Assembly (NCBI GenBank): GCA_002007465.1
Contig: LNAC01000230.1
Span: 2,576,646-2,640,645 of the forward strand
Origin: Ailurus styani
Taxonomy: Eukaryota; Chordata; Mammalia; Carnivora; Ailuridae
DNA: 64,000 nt
Direction: 5' to 3'
Shown here one piece after another: positions 22,612 to 34,442 of the stretch (positions are counted from its first letter, which is position 1; the number at the start of each line of letters is the position of its first letter). The notes below the pieces were generated by a model. It saw nothing but the letters and a program-made list of their open reading frames with translations, was not told the DNA's origin and made no database searches. The position numbers and the translations under genes are program-made.

Positions 22612-23049
22612 GAAAAAAGAGGAGCACTGCAGATTCATACTAACATGAAGATTCACTATAGTAATAAGTAAGATTCTCAGGTCAGGGAAAAAAATATGGT
22701 GCTGAAGATTTATAATGACTAAATCAACCAATCAAGCTGGTAATTTCAAGTATATTCAATTAAGTATCTAATGAATACTTTCTATGTACAGGAAACTATA
22801 CTTAAAATTGTAAGATATAGGAATATGAGTAAAAATACCATCCCTCTCTTCAAGCAGGATAAGCACAAAAATAACACTGATACCAGGCAGTCTAAGATAA
22901 GATGATTACAGATACATATGTGAAGGGACCTTTCTACTATGAAAGTAGGAGAGAAAGACAATATTGGAATGATAAGATTTTAGAAGCCTTTAAGTCTACC
23001 TCTCAATGCAGAAATCCTTTTAAGCCAATTTCAGACAAATGATCTTTTT

Positions 23050-23238
23050 TTTTTAAAGATTTTATTTATTCACTTGACAGAAACACAGTGAGAGAGGGAA
23101 AACAAGCAGGGGACATGAGAGAGGGAGAAGCAGGCTTCCCATGAGCAGGGAGCCTGTTGTGGGGCTCAATCCCGGGACCATGGGATCATGCCCTGAGCCA
23201 AAGGCAGAGGCTTAACGACTGAGCCACCCAGGCGCCCC
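23050..23238 (-). mobile_element. Can-SINE, antisense
   Basis: TSD CAGACAAATGATCTTTT; ends GAGCCACCCAGGCGCCC. Confidence 0.95.
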
Positions 23239-23355
23239 AGACAAATGATCTTTTAGCCTCAGTTTGAAATCTTGTAGTAATGAACTAACTTTTCTCATAC
23301 AACAGCTCATTCTGCTGTTGGACAACTCTCACTATCAGAAAGCTCTTATGTTAAA

Positions 23356-23445
23356 GTCTACATCCATACCACCCTGAACATGCCCGATCTCGTCTGATCT
23401 CGGAAGCTAAGCAAGTTCGGGCCTGGTTAGTACTTGGATGGGAGA
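23356..23445 (+). pseudogene. 5S rRNA pseudogene, 3'-truncated
   Basis: About 90 nt match the first three quarters of mammalian 5S rRNA, from GTCTACATCCATACCACCCT through CGATCTCGTCTGATCTCGGA to TACTTGGATGGGAGA. Differences include AT for GG near position 7 and a changed GCAAGTTCGG box. The match stops after GGGAGA and runs into G-rich sequence, so the last 30 nt, needed for the terminal stem, are absent. It is a retroposed or decayed copy, not a functional gene. Confidence 0.92.
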
Positions 23446-24205
23446 AAGGGGGGATGGGGTGAGAATTTGTATCTAGGTGGCCTGTTTCATTGGCTCTTTA
23501 GAACTGAGGCAAATCAAAGGAGCTATTAAAAGCAGATGAGTTAAGATTCTAATTCAGCATTAATCTTTGTCCCTGCTCCTTGAATTATTACTACTCCCAC
23601 TACAGGATATATTTAATCTCATCTCCTAAATGAATTTTTAAAATTCACCTAGAAGCAACTATATATAAATATCCATGATGAAAATGCATGTATAGTACTT
23701 TGGATATCTATGGAGAAAACTAATTACAATTTGCCTCAAGTATTTTTAAATATTTTAGATCTTAAAAGTTGAGCTTGAAAAATCTATCATATAGGTAGAC
23801 TTTACTGTCAGGTAGTTGAAACTGTGCATTTAGAAAAGGCAAAAGAACAATAAGTACTCTGGCAGAAAGGTAGCTCTGTTTCCCTTAAGTTCCATGATAT
23901 CTCACAGATTTCTTCCAGTGAGGTTCTTAACCCAAGAGTCAATGAGATTGCTTTTTATAAATGTCTATAACGTATGGGTGGAGAGAGTCATCTGTCATAT
24001 TGGAATCTTGGAAACTTGCTCAACTTTCTTAATAGTGGGAGACTTAATGACCATGGCCTTTCAGAAGAAATGCATTAAATTAATGTAGTTATTAATTGAA
24101 TCCTGTAAATTGACATATGTATATATATGATTGGAGATCTCTGTGGTATCAGTGATAGCAAAGTAAGCCGGTAACATAGCTACTTATATCAGCCTTTTGG
24201 GGGAA
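23446..24205. other. Intergenic, no feature recognised
   Basis: AT-rich sequence right of the 5S pseudogene with no recognised repeat, RNA or coding signal. Confidence 0.5.
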
Positions 24206-24214
24206 TGCCCAGAC

Positions 24215-24385
24215 TACATTATGAGTGCAGGAGTCAGGAGACCTGACTTGTGGCTCCAGCTCTGTCACTTGCTCTCTATGACTTTCGACAGGTCACTTGA
24301 CCGACCTGGGCTTCAGATTTCCAATAAGTAAAATAGAGTTGAACTAGGTATTTACAAGATCCTTTCTGCCTCTTAAGATTTTATT
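24215..24385 (+). mobile_element. MIR SINE
   Basis: Contains CCTGACTTGTGGCTCCAGCT, CTGTCACTTGCTC and GACAGGTCACTTGACC, the forward MIR core. Confidence 0.82.
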
Positions 24386-25394
24386 GATTCTGTAAAAGCA
24401 TCTGACTTCATCTTTGCTACTGTACCAGTGAAAGTCACTATGGCATTAAGCTTCAGAAGGCTTTAAGAAAATATTTAGGAAATTAGAGAGCTTTATGCCT
24501 AATATTTTTATTCTTTCTGGCAACAAGAAACTCATTTTGTTCAGCCTCATCAATAGTTTCCTCTCTTCTATGAATTATGCATGCTTTATGATGAAATGTG
24601 GAAAGCTAATTTCCCCCTGGTTTCTTGTTTTGTGTGGATAAATGATCCTCTCAGGATTTCCATATTAATAACAAGTTCCCACTGACAAAGCACTCACCAT
24701 AACATTTTCTTTCTAATAACTACAGCTTGAGACAAAACAAAATAAAGATACACTTGGTATGTTTGTTTCAGAGAAGCAAAAGAGACAGGGCAAAAAAAGC
24801 TACATTGACTGTAAAAACTCAGGCGCAATTTATATTTGGAAGTGCTCAACTAGTACTAAAACACAGACTACCAGCAAAATAGTTTTTCTTTTTCCTTGAT
24901 AATCATTATATGGCTCTAAGGAAAACCCTCTCACTTCAGTGTAGTTGATTTCATGACCTGGCTCTTGTGCTTGGTAACTCTCCACTGAACACAAACAAAC
25001 AAACAAAAAAAAGTCGCAAACAGCTGGTTGTGACTGTGCTGAGGAAGGAAATATTTTGAAATTACATTATCCCGTGGAGGAACCTAATTATACTTTCCGT
25101 TCCTATCCCCACTCTTACGAGAGGGGAGGTTTAGTTTGCTTGCTTAACTAGACTTATATTAAACTCTGCAGTGGTTTACCTCGAGTCCTATTCTTAGATA
25201 ATCTTTTCGTAAGTGTGAAACCTTTGGAAAGGAGGGTGCTGAGGCTAGCATGTTGGGGCTACCAAGGCAAATTCAGCTAAAACTCCCTTAAACTTTAATT
25301 AGAATACATTCCCATGCCACACTGATGACTAGAGATTTAAAATTTGTTTGTAGTACACATGGCTGTTGAGAGTTTGGTGAAACTCGTGTTTGAA

Positions 25395-25570
25395 TTCCCT
25401 GTGGTGTGTTCTTAATGTCCTTTCTGGAGGAAGTTTGGTAGAATTTCAAAATGTGCACATCTTTCAATACAGCAATTCTTCTAGAAATTTTTCTTAGGGA
25501 AAAATATGGGACAGGTTGAAAAGGATGTTTACTGTAGTGTTATTTGTAGGTGTGAAAAGTGTAACGTTTT
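25395..25570 (+). mobile_element. Ancient L1/HAL1-type 3' fragment (left part)
   Basis: Resembles GGCAGTTTCAAAAT..ACAGCAATTCTTCTAG..GATGTTTACTG of old L1 3' sequence. The younger L1 at 25573 interrupts it; the matching right part is at 27370-27735. Confidence 0.5.
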
Positions 25571-25572
25571 CA

Positions 25573-27085
25573 ACAGATGGTGCTGGAACAACTGAATATC
25601 TGCATGCCAGATAATGAAGTTGGACTCCTACCTCACACCACATACAAAAATTAACTCAAAATAGGTCAATGACATAAATATTAAGAGCTAAAACCATTAA
25701 ATTCTTAGGGAGAAAACAGGGGTAAATCTATATGACCTTGGATTTGGCAGTGAAATCACTAAATTTAATTAAAATTTAATCATTTTTAAACTGTTTAATC
25801 ACGTCACTAAAAACATGAGCAACAAAAGAAAATAGATAAGTGGAACTTTATCAAAGTTGAGAACTTTTGTGCATGAAAGGACATTAACAGGACAGTGAAA
25901 AAGATAACCTATAGAGTAACAAAAATATCTGTAAATCATATCTGATGAGTTTAATCTAGAATATGTAAAGAAGTCTTATAACTCAGCTACAAAAAGACAA
26001 ACGACCTAACTAAAATATGGGCAAACAACTTTATGAATAGAAATGTCTCCAAAGAAGATGTACATATGGCCTATAAGCCCATGAAAAGATGTTCCACTTC
26101 TTTTTTTTTTTAAGATTTTATTTATTTATTTCACAGAGGGAGAGAGATCACAAGGAGGCAGAGAGGCAGGCAGACAGAGAGAGGGGGAAGCAGGCTCCCC
26201 GCTGAGCAGGGAGCCCGATGCGGGCCTCGATCCCAGGACCCTGAGATCATGACCTGAGCCGAAAGCACAGGCTTTAACCCACTGAGCCACCCAGGCGCCC
26301 AAGATGTTCCACTTCTTAAGTCATTAGGGAAATGCAAATCAAGACCACAGAGAGAGGTCACTTCATACCCACTAGGTTGGCTAGAATAAAAAAGATAGTA
26401 ACAAGTAATGGGGCAGATGTGGAGAAACAGAGGACCCTTATACATTGGTGTTTGGAATGTAAAATAATGCAGTGACTATGGAAAACATTTTGGAAGTTCC
26501 TGACAATATTAAACATATAAAACATATTAAATATCCACAAAATATTAAACTCTGTGATAACATAGAGTTGTCATAAGATCCAGCAATTCTACTCCTTGAA
26601 AACTAGGCCTCAAACAGATACTTGTATGCTAGTGTTCCTTGTGGCATTATGCACAATAGCCAAAAGGTGGCAACAACCCAAGTGTCCATCACCAGATGAA
26701 TGGATGAAAATCTGTTCAATACATACAATGGGATGTTGTTTAGCTATAAAAAGGAATGACGTTCTGGTACATACTACCACATGGATGAAACTTGAAAACA
26801 TTATGCTAAGCAAAATAAGCCAGACACAAAAGGATAAATATTGCATGACTCCACTTACATGAGATATTTAAAATAGATAAATTCATAGAGATAGAAAACA
26901 GATTACAGGTTATCAAGGGCTGGCGGGAGGGGGAATGGAGGGGGAATGGAATTCTTAATGCATATAAAGTTTCTGCTTGGGATGATGGAAAAGTTTTGGA
27001 ACTATATAGTGGGAATGGTTGCACGTTAATATAATCAATGGCACAGAATCGTATTCTTAAAAGTGGTTGAAATGGCAAGTTCTAT
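25573..27085 (+). mobile_element. LINE-1, 5'-truncated, split by one SINE
   Basis: From AACAGATGGTGCTGGAACAA to the 3' UTR near 27085 it follows L1 ORF2 C-terminal coding. The region 26596-26862 reads TIAKRWQQPKCPSPDEWMKI with the usual IHTMGCCLAIKRND motif. Multiple stops. A SINE at 26103-26299 splits it. Confidence 0.85.
26103..26299 (-). mobile_element. Can-SINE, antisense, inserted in L1
   Basis: TSD AAGATGTTCCACTTCTT is perfect; near-consensus body. Confidence 0.96.
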
Positions 27086-27369
27086 GTAAAAAACAAAAAA
27101 CCTAGTATTTAACACTAATGGATCAGTTAAACCATCATTTCCCAGGGTGTTTTACAAAATGTGAATAAGTAAGTGTCCTGAAGAATGAAAGAAGGGAAAA
27201 GCCATGGGGAGTCTATGGTCAAGTAAGTTTAGGAAAATCATTTAAAATCATTTCTTTCACACTGTGAAAGCCCAACGAAAGAGATATGGTATGAAGCATT
27301 TTTAAACTGTTTAAGTTAAGTTCTTGTTTTTGAGGGTCATTTTGTGAGATTTATGTTATGTAGACCCTT

Positions 27370-27735
27370 TGGAAAACATTGGGTTAAACAAATTACAGTA
27401 CATTCATTCCATGGAAATCTGTGCACCCATTAAGAATGATGACATGGTCATATATCACTTGACATGGAAGGATGTTTATACTATATTGTAAAGTAAAAAA
27501 GCAGTGTGATTAATGGGATTTCATTTTTGTTTTAAAAAAGTATATGTATATATTTTATATGGATATATAACAGAAAAAAGTTTGTAAGGCTGTATGCCAA
27601 AATGCTTAAGTCTCTGGGTGGTGGGAAGATGGATGATTTTGTTTTCATTTATTTTTCTCTTTGCTTGTCTGTATTTTCGTATTTTTCCACATGGAATATT
27701 GGTTAGTTGTATAATCAGGAAATAATAGAAGTTAA
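27370..27735 (+). mobile_element. Ancient L1/HAL1-type 3' tail (right part)
   Basis: ACAGTACATTCATTCCATGG, TGCACCCATTAAGAATGATG and CTGGGTGGTGGGAAGATGG match the old L1 3' UTR pattern, ending in TATAATCAGGAAATAA. Confidence 0.6.
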
Positions 27736-27959
27736 AATAAATGTATTTTAGAAACCTATCTGCGGTTATTAATTATATGAGGGAGGGGATGAGAGGATCA
27801 AGACTCCTTGCCGCTTATTGGACTCTTCACTTACTTCTATTTGAACTTTCACTGAAGGAGAGTCAAAGGGCCTTTCAACTATTAGAAAGTTCTGCTCATT
27901 CAAAAATCCTTCCTGATAATGAACCAAAATCTACTTTCCATCATTTGGTCCTAATTTGT

Positions 27960-28247
27960 CATAGGGAATACCACAAAATAAACAAAATCCAGCTCCTAGG
28001 AACAAGTATTAGTGAGGATGTGGAGAAATATGACCCTTGTACATTGCTAATTGAATGTAAAATAGGGCAGTGACTGTGGAAAGCAATTTGGCAGTTCCTC
28101 AAAATATTAAACGTAGAATTATTATATGATCCAAGAATTCCACTCCTTGAAAACCAGCACTCAAACCGATACTTGTATGATAATGTTCTTTGCAGCATTA
28201 TTCACAATAGCCAAAAGGTGGCAACAACCCAAGTGTCCATCACCAGA
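27960..28247 (+). mobile_element. LINE-1 ORF2 3' fragment
   Basis: GGATGTGGAGAAATATGACC, GGAAAGCAATTTGGCAGTTC and GCCAAAAGGTGGCAACAACC duplicate the equivalent part of the L1 at 26400-26690. It ends abruptly at CCATCACCAGAT. Confidence 0.85.
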
Positions 28248-28254
28248 TATTTGG

Positions 28255-28460
28255 CCAGAGCGACCATCTTTCTCCTCTAGGTTTCCATTCTAGTCTTTTT
28301 GAGATGGTTTCTAGACCTTGTACCATCCTAGCCATTGGCTTCTGAATGTTTTCCAGTTTGTCAATATCCTTCAAGTGTGGTACCCAGAAATGACCACAAC
28401 ACTCCACACATTTCTTTTCACATCTCATTATCAGTTCCTTAAAAACTGTGATATTCAATT
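28255..28460. mobile_element. Ancient interspersed repeat, family not determined
   Basis: AATGTTTTCCAGTTTGTCAA and GTGTGGTACCCAGAAATGAC resemble a very old mammalian repeat that I cannot name with certainty. Confidence 0.4.
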
Positions 28461-29035
28461 TCTCTAATTAAAAAAGTAATTTCAGAATACTTCCCAGTTC
28501 AGTGTGACTGTACTTGGAATCCTATCATAAGATTATATATGAGAGATACTCAATTAGCCCTTTTCCCATCTTTTAATTTCTAAGTTATATAGATGAATAA
28601 AATACTCCAGATCAATTCCTTATCCAGTCTTCTGCATTTATTAAAAAGTTTAGTAGAACTTTTGATCAAGCACTGAAAGGAGTATGAGAAGAACTTTCAT
28701 GCTGATGGGGAGGTCAAGAGAGTCCCTGCAGTCTGGCCAAGGAATGTGATGAACCTCTTGTCCTATACCATTTTCTACTCTTTTTCCCAATCATTGGTTC
28801 CAGTTTTTGGACAAGGTCAAGCTGCATCCAGAGTGACTGGCCTCTCTCTTGAGAGGCACCTAACAAGATGACAGTGACAAGCCAGGGTTCGTGGTGATGT
28901 AGAATATCATTTCTTGTCCTTGATCTGATCTCAGTTCTCCTGACCAACCTAGTCTATACAGTGGTCTTCTTTCCAGCCTAATGAATCCTTTGCCTTTTAT
29001 CCCTTTTGTCATGCCGCCCACATGGTATGCAGTAT
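28461..29035. other. Intergenic, no feature recognised
   Basis: No recognised repeat or gene; chance minus-strand ORFs only. Confidence 0.45.
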
Positions 29036-29213
29036 TTTTTTTAAGGATTTTATTTATTTGAGAGAAAGAAAGAGCACGAGAGGGAAGAAGGTCAGAGGGA
29101 GAAACAAACTCCCCGTGGAGCTGGGAGCCCGATGCGGGACTCCATCCCAGGACTCTGGGATCACTACCTGAGCCGAAGGCAGTCACTTAACCAACTGAGC
29201 CACCCAGGCGCCC
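29036..29213 (-). mobile_element. Can-SINE, antisense
   Basis: TSD GGTA(T/G)GCAGTATTT; ends GAGCCACCCAGGCGCCC. Confidence 0.94.
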
Positions 29214-29744
29214 GGTAGGCAGTATTTAAAAGATCCTAGTAAACTGTGTATACCAGCTCCAAATAGCATCAGCCCAGTGCCTTCCACCATGAATCTGTGC
29301 CCGTGTGCTCAGTTGTTTTGTTTGTTGGCTGTTTTTTTTCACTGCTCCAGTCAATGGAAGACAAGCTTTACTGAGGCCACAGGGCCTTGAGGCTTGGGCA
29401 GGAGGCTGCCCTGCAGGCAAAGTAAGCCAGTGGAGGGGCCTTATGTGACCTTCATGTGGCGCAGGTTGTTGGTGTGGCCTCACTTTTTCTTGGTGGCCGT
29501 TGACAGCACTGGGGTGCAGTTGAGAATAACACTCAAGGCAGATCACCTTGTCATGGTGGTTGTTCCTGAGCCAGCTGGTGGAGGGAAGCCCGATGATGCC
29601 ACCCCACAGGTGAAGCACCAAGTGCAGGGTGTACTCTCTCTGGATATTATAGCCTGAGAGAGTGTGGCCATCCTCCAGCTGTTTGCCTACAAAAGTCAGA
29701 CGCTGCTGGTCTGGCAGGATGCCTTCCTTGGCTTTCACATTCTT

Positions 29745-29948
29745 TTTTTTTTTTTTAAGATTTTATTTATTTATTTGACAGAGACAGAGAGAGATCACAA
29801 GTAGGCAGAGAGGCAGGCAGAGCGAGAGAGGAGGAAGCAGGCTCCCCGCTAAGCAGGGAGCCTGATGCGGGCCTCGATCCCAGGACCCTGAGATCATGAC
29901 CTGAGCCGAAGGCAGAGGCTTTAACCCACTGAGCCACCCAGGCGCCCA
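29745..29948 (-). mobile_element. Can-SINE in UBA52 pseudogene (first of two)
   Basis: TSD GGCTTT(C/G)ACATTCTT at 29730-29744 and 29949-29963, copied from the ubiquitin NVKA codons. Sense orientation relative to the pseudogene. Confidence 0.97.
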
Positions 29949-29979
29949 GGCTTTGACATTCTTAATGATGTCACTGGGC

Positions 29980-30177
29980 AGGACAGCTCAGTGGCTCAGG
30001 TGGTTGAGCATCTTTCTTCGGCTGAGGTCATGATCCCGGGGTCCTGGGATCGAGTCCCACATCGGGTGTCCTTGCTCAGCAGGGAGCCTGGTTCTCCCTC
30101 TGCCTGCTGCTCCCCTGGCTTGTGCATGCTCTCTCTCTCTCTCTCTGACAAATAAATAAATAAAATCTTTTTAAAAA
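29980..30177 (+). mobile_element. Can-SINE in UBA52 pseudogene (second of two)
   Basis: TSD AATGATGTCACTGGGC at 29964-29979 and 30178-30193, copied from the PSD codons of ubiquitin; it starts with a diverged head AGGACAGCTCAGTGGCTCAG. Confidence 0.96.
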
Positions 30178-30305
30178 AATGATGTCACTGGGCTCAGCCT
30201 CAAGGGTGATCGTCTTGCCCATCAGAGTCTTCGTAAAGGTCTGCATCTCTGATCCACAAGGCTGCTGCCACCATCCCACTCAGTCACCTTGGTCTGTGTA
30301 TTTTG

Positions 30306-30948
30306 GTTTTTTTCTTTTTTATTGTATTGTGTTAGTCACCATACAGTACATCCTTAGTTTTTGATGTAGTGTTCCATGATTCATTGTTTGCATATAACAC
30401 CCAGTGCTCCATGCAATACGTGTCCTCCTTAATACCCATCGCTGGGCTCACCTCCCCCACCCTCCTCCTCTCTGAAACCTTCAGTTTGTTTCCCGTAGTC
30501 CATAGTCTCTCATGGTTCATCTCCCTCTGTTTCCCCGCCCTTCATTATTCCCTTCCTTCTCCTATTGTCTTCCATGCTATTCCTTATGTTCCTCATATAA
30601 GTGAAACCATACGATAATTGTCTTTCTCTGACTTACTTCACTTAGCATAATCTCCAGTTCCATCCAAGTTGATGCAAAAGTAGGGTATTCATCCTTTCTG
30701 CTGGCTGAGTAATATTCCATTGTGTATATGGACCATATCTTCTTTAACCATTTGTCTGTTGAAGGGCATCTCAGCTCTTTCCACAGTTTGGCTATTGTGG
30801 ACATTGCTGCTATGAACTTTGGGGTGCATATGGCCCTTCTTTTCACTACATCTGTATCTTTAGGGTAAATACCCAGGAGTGCAATTGCCGGGTCATGGGG
30901 TAGCTCTATTTTTAACTTTTTGAGGAACCTCCACGCTGTTTTTTTCAA
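30306..30948 (-). mobile_element. LINE-1 3' end, 5'-truncated
   Basis: On the minus strand it encodes an ORF2 C-terminal fragment (TAWRFLKKLKIELPHDPAIA, LLGIYPKD, WSIYTMEYYSASRKDEYPTF) with frameshifts. The 3' UTR contains TATTGTGTTAGTCACCATAC in plus reading. Fairly young but inactive. Confidence 0.9.
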
Positions 30949-31055
30949 GAGAGTCGTTTCCCCATTGTAGGGACTGCATCTTGGTGCATAGTTTACACAG
31001 GATGTTTAATACGTATACTTGCTAAGCAAAAATAACTTTAAATCTTCAACTTTTG

Positions 31056-31172
31056 GGGGTACCTGGCTGGCTCAGTTTGGTAGAGATGTGACTCTTGATC
31101 TTGGTGTTGTGAGTTTAAGCCCCACATTGGGCATAGAGATTACATAAAAAAACACAAAAAATAAAAATCATA
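31056..31172 (+). mobile_element. Older short Can-SINE
   Basis: GGGGGTACCTGGCTGGCTCA, GTGACTCTTGATCTTGGTGT, ATAGAGATTACATAAAAAAA; no CT-rich region. Confidence 0.88.
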
Positions 31173-31174
31173 GT

Positions 31175-31375
31175 GGGGCACCTGGGTGTCTCAGTGGGTT
31201 AAAGCCTCTGCCTTCGGCTCAGGTCATGATCTCAGGGTCCTGGGATTGAGCCCCGCATTGGGCTCTCTGCTCAGCAGGGAGCCTGCTTCCTCCTCTCTCG
31301 CGCTGCCTTCCTCTCTGCCTACTTGTGATCTTTCTCTCTGTGTGTCAAATAAATAAATAAAAATCTAAAAAAATA
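31175..31375 (+). mobile_element. Can-SINE, young mustelid-type
   Basis: Head GGGGCACCTGGGTGTCTCAG with GTGGGTTAAAGCC. TSD AAAAATCATAG, so it sits just after the older SINE. Confidence 0.94.
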
Positions 31376-31439
31376 AAAAATAAAAATCATAGAAATATTT
31401 TTTAAAGTCTTCAACTTTTTAAGTGTTCCATGTACGCTA

Positions 31440-32050
31440 ATTCTTAATATCAACTTTATTGAGATATAATTTATGTACTTATCATAGATTGCACCCCTTT
31501 TAAGCTTGCAGTTAAGGTTTAGACCACTTCTATTGCCACAGAAAATGCCCGTTTGTAGTTACTGTCCACCCCCACTGCTGGCTTCAGGTCATCACGGATC
31601 TTCTTTTCTTTATCACCATAGATCAGATTCTCTTTTGTAAAATTTCATATACATATTTAATCATATAGTATGTACTCCTTTGTGTCCGGCTGGTTTTGCT
31701 TTGAATGTCTTTAGACCATCCATGGTGCTTCCCATATCAGTAGTTCGTTACTTTTTATTGCTGAGTCATATTTCATTGTATATATAAGGCACCATTAGCT
31801 GTTCACCTTTTGATGCACATATGGGTTGTTTCCAATTGGGGGCCATTATTATTAAAACTGCTATGAATATTTGTGTTTTAACTTTTGTGTGGATGTATAT
31901 TTTAATTTCTCTTGAGTAAATACCTAGTAGAATTGCTATATTATAGTGGCGAGTGCATGTTTAACTTTATTAAGAAATTGCCAGCCTGTTTTCCAAGGTG
32001 ATTTCACCATTTTATATTCCCACCAGCAGTGCATGTTCATTTAAGTAATG
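31440..32050 (-). mobile_element. Ancient L1 3' region
   Basis: TATCAACTTTATTGAGATAT, GCACATATGGGTTGTTTCCA and TTTATATTCCCACCAGCAGT are the old L1 3' end and ORF2 tail in reverse. Confidence 0.75.
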
Positions 32051-32660
32051 AAAATGAAAACTGTTTTCATTTTGAGATCCTGCTTTTCTAAAGGATTTGT
32101 TGTGTTAAATGTTGCTTAGGATAGGAAAGCTATCAGTGAGAGTAAGGAAATATGTTTAAATATGTTTATTTTATTTAAAAAATATTCATCAAAAAATTAA
32201 AACATGTTCATCAGATTATATTTGTTTTCAAAGAATTTATCTTGTAGATCTTGGGTTTTGTTATTTGGCCAAATGCAATTATTCATTACTGTTTAAAATG
32301 ATCAGCTAAAGGGCATACTCCCTTCAAAAGATAATCCCTGTTGATTTAGAAAATAAACTGGCCTGACTTTCTCCAGAGTCTTCTAAAACTCTTAGGAATA
32401 GCTTCGTATGACTTCCCACTTCTTTTAGTTAATTTCAAGATAAATTCATGGATAAGTCAAACTCAAAGAGAAGCTATGGACTACTAAAGCTCCCAGTGAC
32501 ATAGTAAATGTGTATGTGGCCTCCCAATCTCCCTCACTTACTGGCAGGAGAAGAGTCTGACTTTAGAGATATTTGCCAGGGTCCTGTTGGTTAGGGGCTG
32601 TGGGTATCTGGAAAGCTATGAAGCAGGAATCAGCCTTTGGACCTTGGTTATAAGAAAGGA
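32051..32660. other. Intergenic, no feature recognised
   Basis: AT-rich, no recognised repeat or gene. Confidence 0.5.
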
Positions 32661-32669
32661 TTTTTTTAT

Positions 32670-32766
32670 TTTTTCATTTTTTTATTTTTTTATTTTTTAA
32701 AAGGTTTTATTTATTTATTTGACACCGAGAAAGAGATTACAAGTACGCAGAGAGGCAGGCAGAGAG
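32670..32766 (-). mobile_element. 5'-truncated Can-SINE, antisense
   Basis: Only the 3' half is present (tail plus GACACCGAGAAAGAGATTAC to GCAGAGAGGCAGGCAGAGAG). TSD GAAAGGA(A)TTTTTTT shows it inserted truncated. Confidence 0.85.
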
Positions 32767-33283
32767 AAAGGAATTTTTTTAAAAATGAAACAAAACAACT
32801 AGATGTACTCGGTCTCTTTCACTTTACACAAGATCCAAGGGTTTATAGAATACGTTACCAAGCAACAGGCTCTGCTAATGTCACTTGAGCCAGGGTTGTT
32901 TGAGTCTTGTCTGGGGCTCCTCAAATGCTGGGCAGGAGAAGGAAGCCATTTGTGTGTACTAGAAAATGTGGTGCCCCATCCACCAGACTGTCGACTAAAG
33001 GATTTTGATCTCTTCTACATTGCAAAATCAGGAGTAGTGTGCTTGCCTCTAGGGATTTCTATCCCACCATAGATGGTCTGCACAAAACAGACTTAGTACT
33101 GTTTTCCACTGTGATCTAGGACCCGCATTAACACATCACGTTTGTGGGCTATTTGGGGTCATGCGGCAATGCCTGCCGTGCACCAGAGAACTGACCCCTT
33201 CTGCTCCTCGCTTTTTTGTTTCTGTGAGAAGCTTTTCTTTCATCTCCGATTTTCTCTAAGCCATTTAAAAATACTATTTGCTC

Positions 33284-33498
33284 GGGCGCCTGGGTGGCTC
33301 AGTGGGTTAAAGCCGCTGCCTTCGGCTCAGGTCATGATCCCAGGGTCCTGGGATCGAGGCCCGCGTCGGGCTCTCTGCTCCGCAGGGATCCTGCTTCCTC
33401 CTCTCTCCTCTCTCTCTGCCTGCCTCTCTGCCTACTTGTAATCTCTCTCTCTGTGTCAAATAAATAAATAAAATCTTTAAAAAAAAATAAAAATAAAA
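33284..33498 (+). mobile_element. Can-SINE, young mustelid-type
   Basis: TSD AAAAATACTATTTGCTC; head GGCGCCTGGGTGGCTCAGTG with TTAAAGCCGCTGCC. Confidence 0.96.
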
Positions 33499-33499
33499 T

Positions 33500-34110
33500 A
33501 AATAAAAATACTATTTGCTCTACATAAGAGTTCATCTTTCCTTTATAGATAAAATGTTGAAGGACTGCACCAATGCGCACATCCCAAGGTTACTGTGTTA
33601 TATTAGACTTTTCTTGGTTGTAAGCCTGTCACGGAACCTGGATTCATCTGTGTGACTTTGTGGAATTATTAGTCAATGGTAACTGAAAGCAGGGAAAAAC
33701 ATATCTCTGGTTCAAATTCTTCGATAGAGTCCCGTATTGTTTCCTGTGAACGGAATGGCTTTTTTTAGAAACAAAGCACACTCCTCAGGAAGTTGAATAG
33801 CAGGAGTATGCTTTGAGAGACAAAACAGGTTAAGAGAACCCAGGCACTCTGTCTCTGCTGAAGTATCATTTAGTGTATTTATATTCTGCTTCTTTCCCCC
33901 AAAGGACGTTAAATGGAGGAAACCGAAGTTGACAGTTTGTCCTTGTTTCTTCCCACCTTGCTTTCTGCTGCCTGTTTGGCTCCAGCTGCGCAGGTGCCAG
34001 CCCCCCGCCTCTACTGGTATCTGCCCAGGTTTGCCCTCGGCCAGAAGGGGTACCGGGGCCGATGTTCCAGAGGCTCATCCTCTTCCCTCTTCTAATCAAA
34101 ACTCCCATCC
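33500..34110. other. Intergenic, no feature recognised
   Basis: Mixed composition; 33913-34095 has a CT-rich chance ORF, no family recognised. Confidence 0.5.
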
Positions 34111-34218
34111 CATGTGAAGCAAAAGGAACCCTCATACGCTATTGGTGGGAACGCCAAGTCATGCGTTCAGTGTGGAAAACAGTATGGAGGTTCCTCAAAA
34201 AATTAAAAATAGAACTAC

Positions 34219-34353
34219 CCGGGTGTCCGAGTGGCTCAGTGTGTTAAGCATCTGCCTTTGGCCTGGGTCATGATCCCAGAGTCCTGGGATCGAGTCCCAT
34301 GTTGGGCTCTCTGCTCAGTGGGGAGTCTGCTTCTTTGCCCCTCCCCTGGCTTG

Positions 34354-34406
<53 letters not shown>

Positions 34407-34432
34407 AAATAACAAAATAAATAATCTTTTAA
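34219..34432 (+). mobile_element. Can-SINE inserted in L1
   Basis: Head GGGTGTCCGAGTGGCTCAGT, long (TC)n. Probable TSD AAAAATAGAA. Confidence 0.92.
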
Positions 34433-34442
34433 AAAAATAGAA

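Larger units (their letters stand above)
29331..30290 (-). pseudogene. UBA52P: UBA52 (ubiquitin-ribosomal protein eL40 fusion) processed pseudogene, interrupted by two SINEs
   Basis: On the minus strand the intronless copy starts with a 5' leader and MQTFTKTLMGKTITLEAEPS (30247 downward), resumes after two SINEs as [20 protein letters not shown] with [20 protein letters not shown], and continues into an eL40-like tail: [29 protein letters not shown]. It ends with a 3' UTR carrying AGTAAA and a short A run near 29331-29340. The parent encodes one ubiquitin fused to ribosomal protein eL40. Missense changes, a lost IQD codon run (KAK-EGI) and a frameshift that removes the normal stop show it is dead. 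Lack of introns and the A tail indicate L1-mediated retroposition. SINEs lie at 29745-29948 and 29980-30177. Confidence 0.92.

Noticed and set aside
27741..28073. 110-codon plus-strand ORF
   Set aside because: Its right half is L1 ORF2 3' sequence in the wrong frame and the left half has no recognised similarity.
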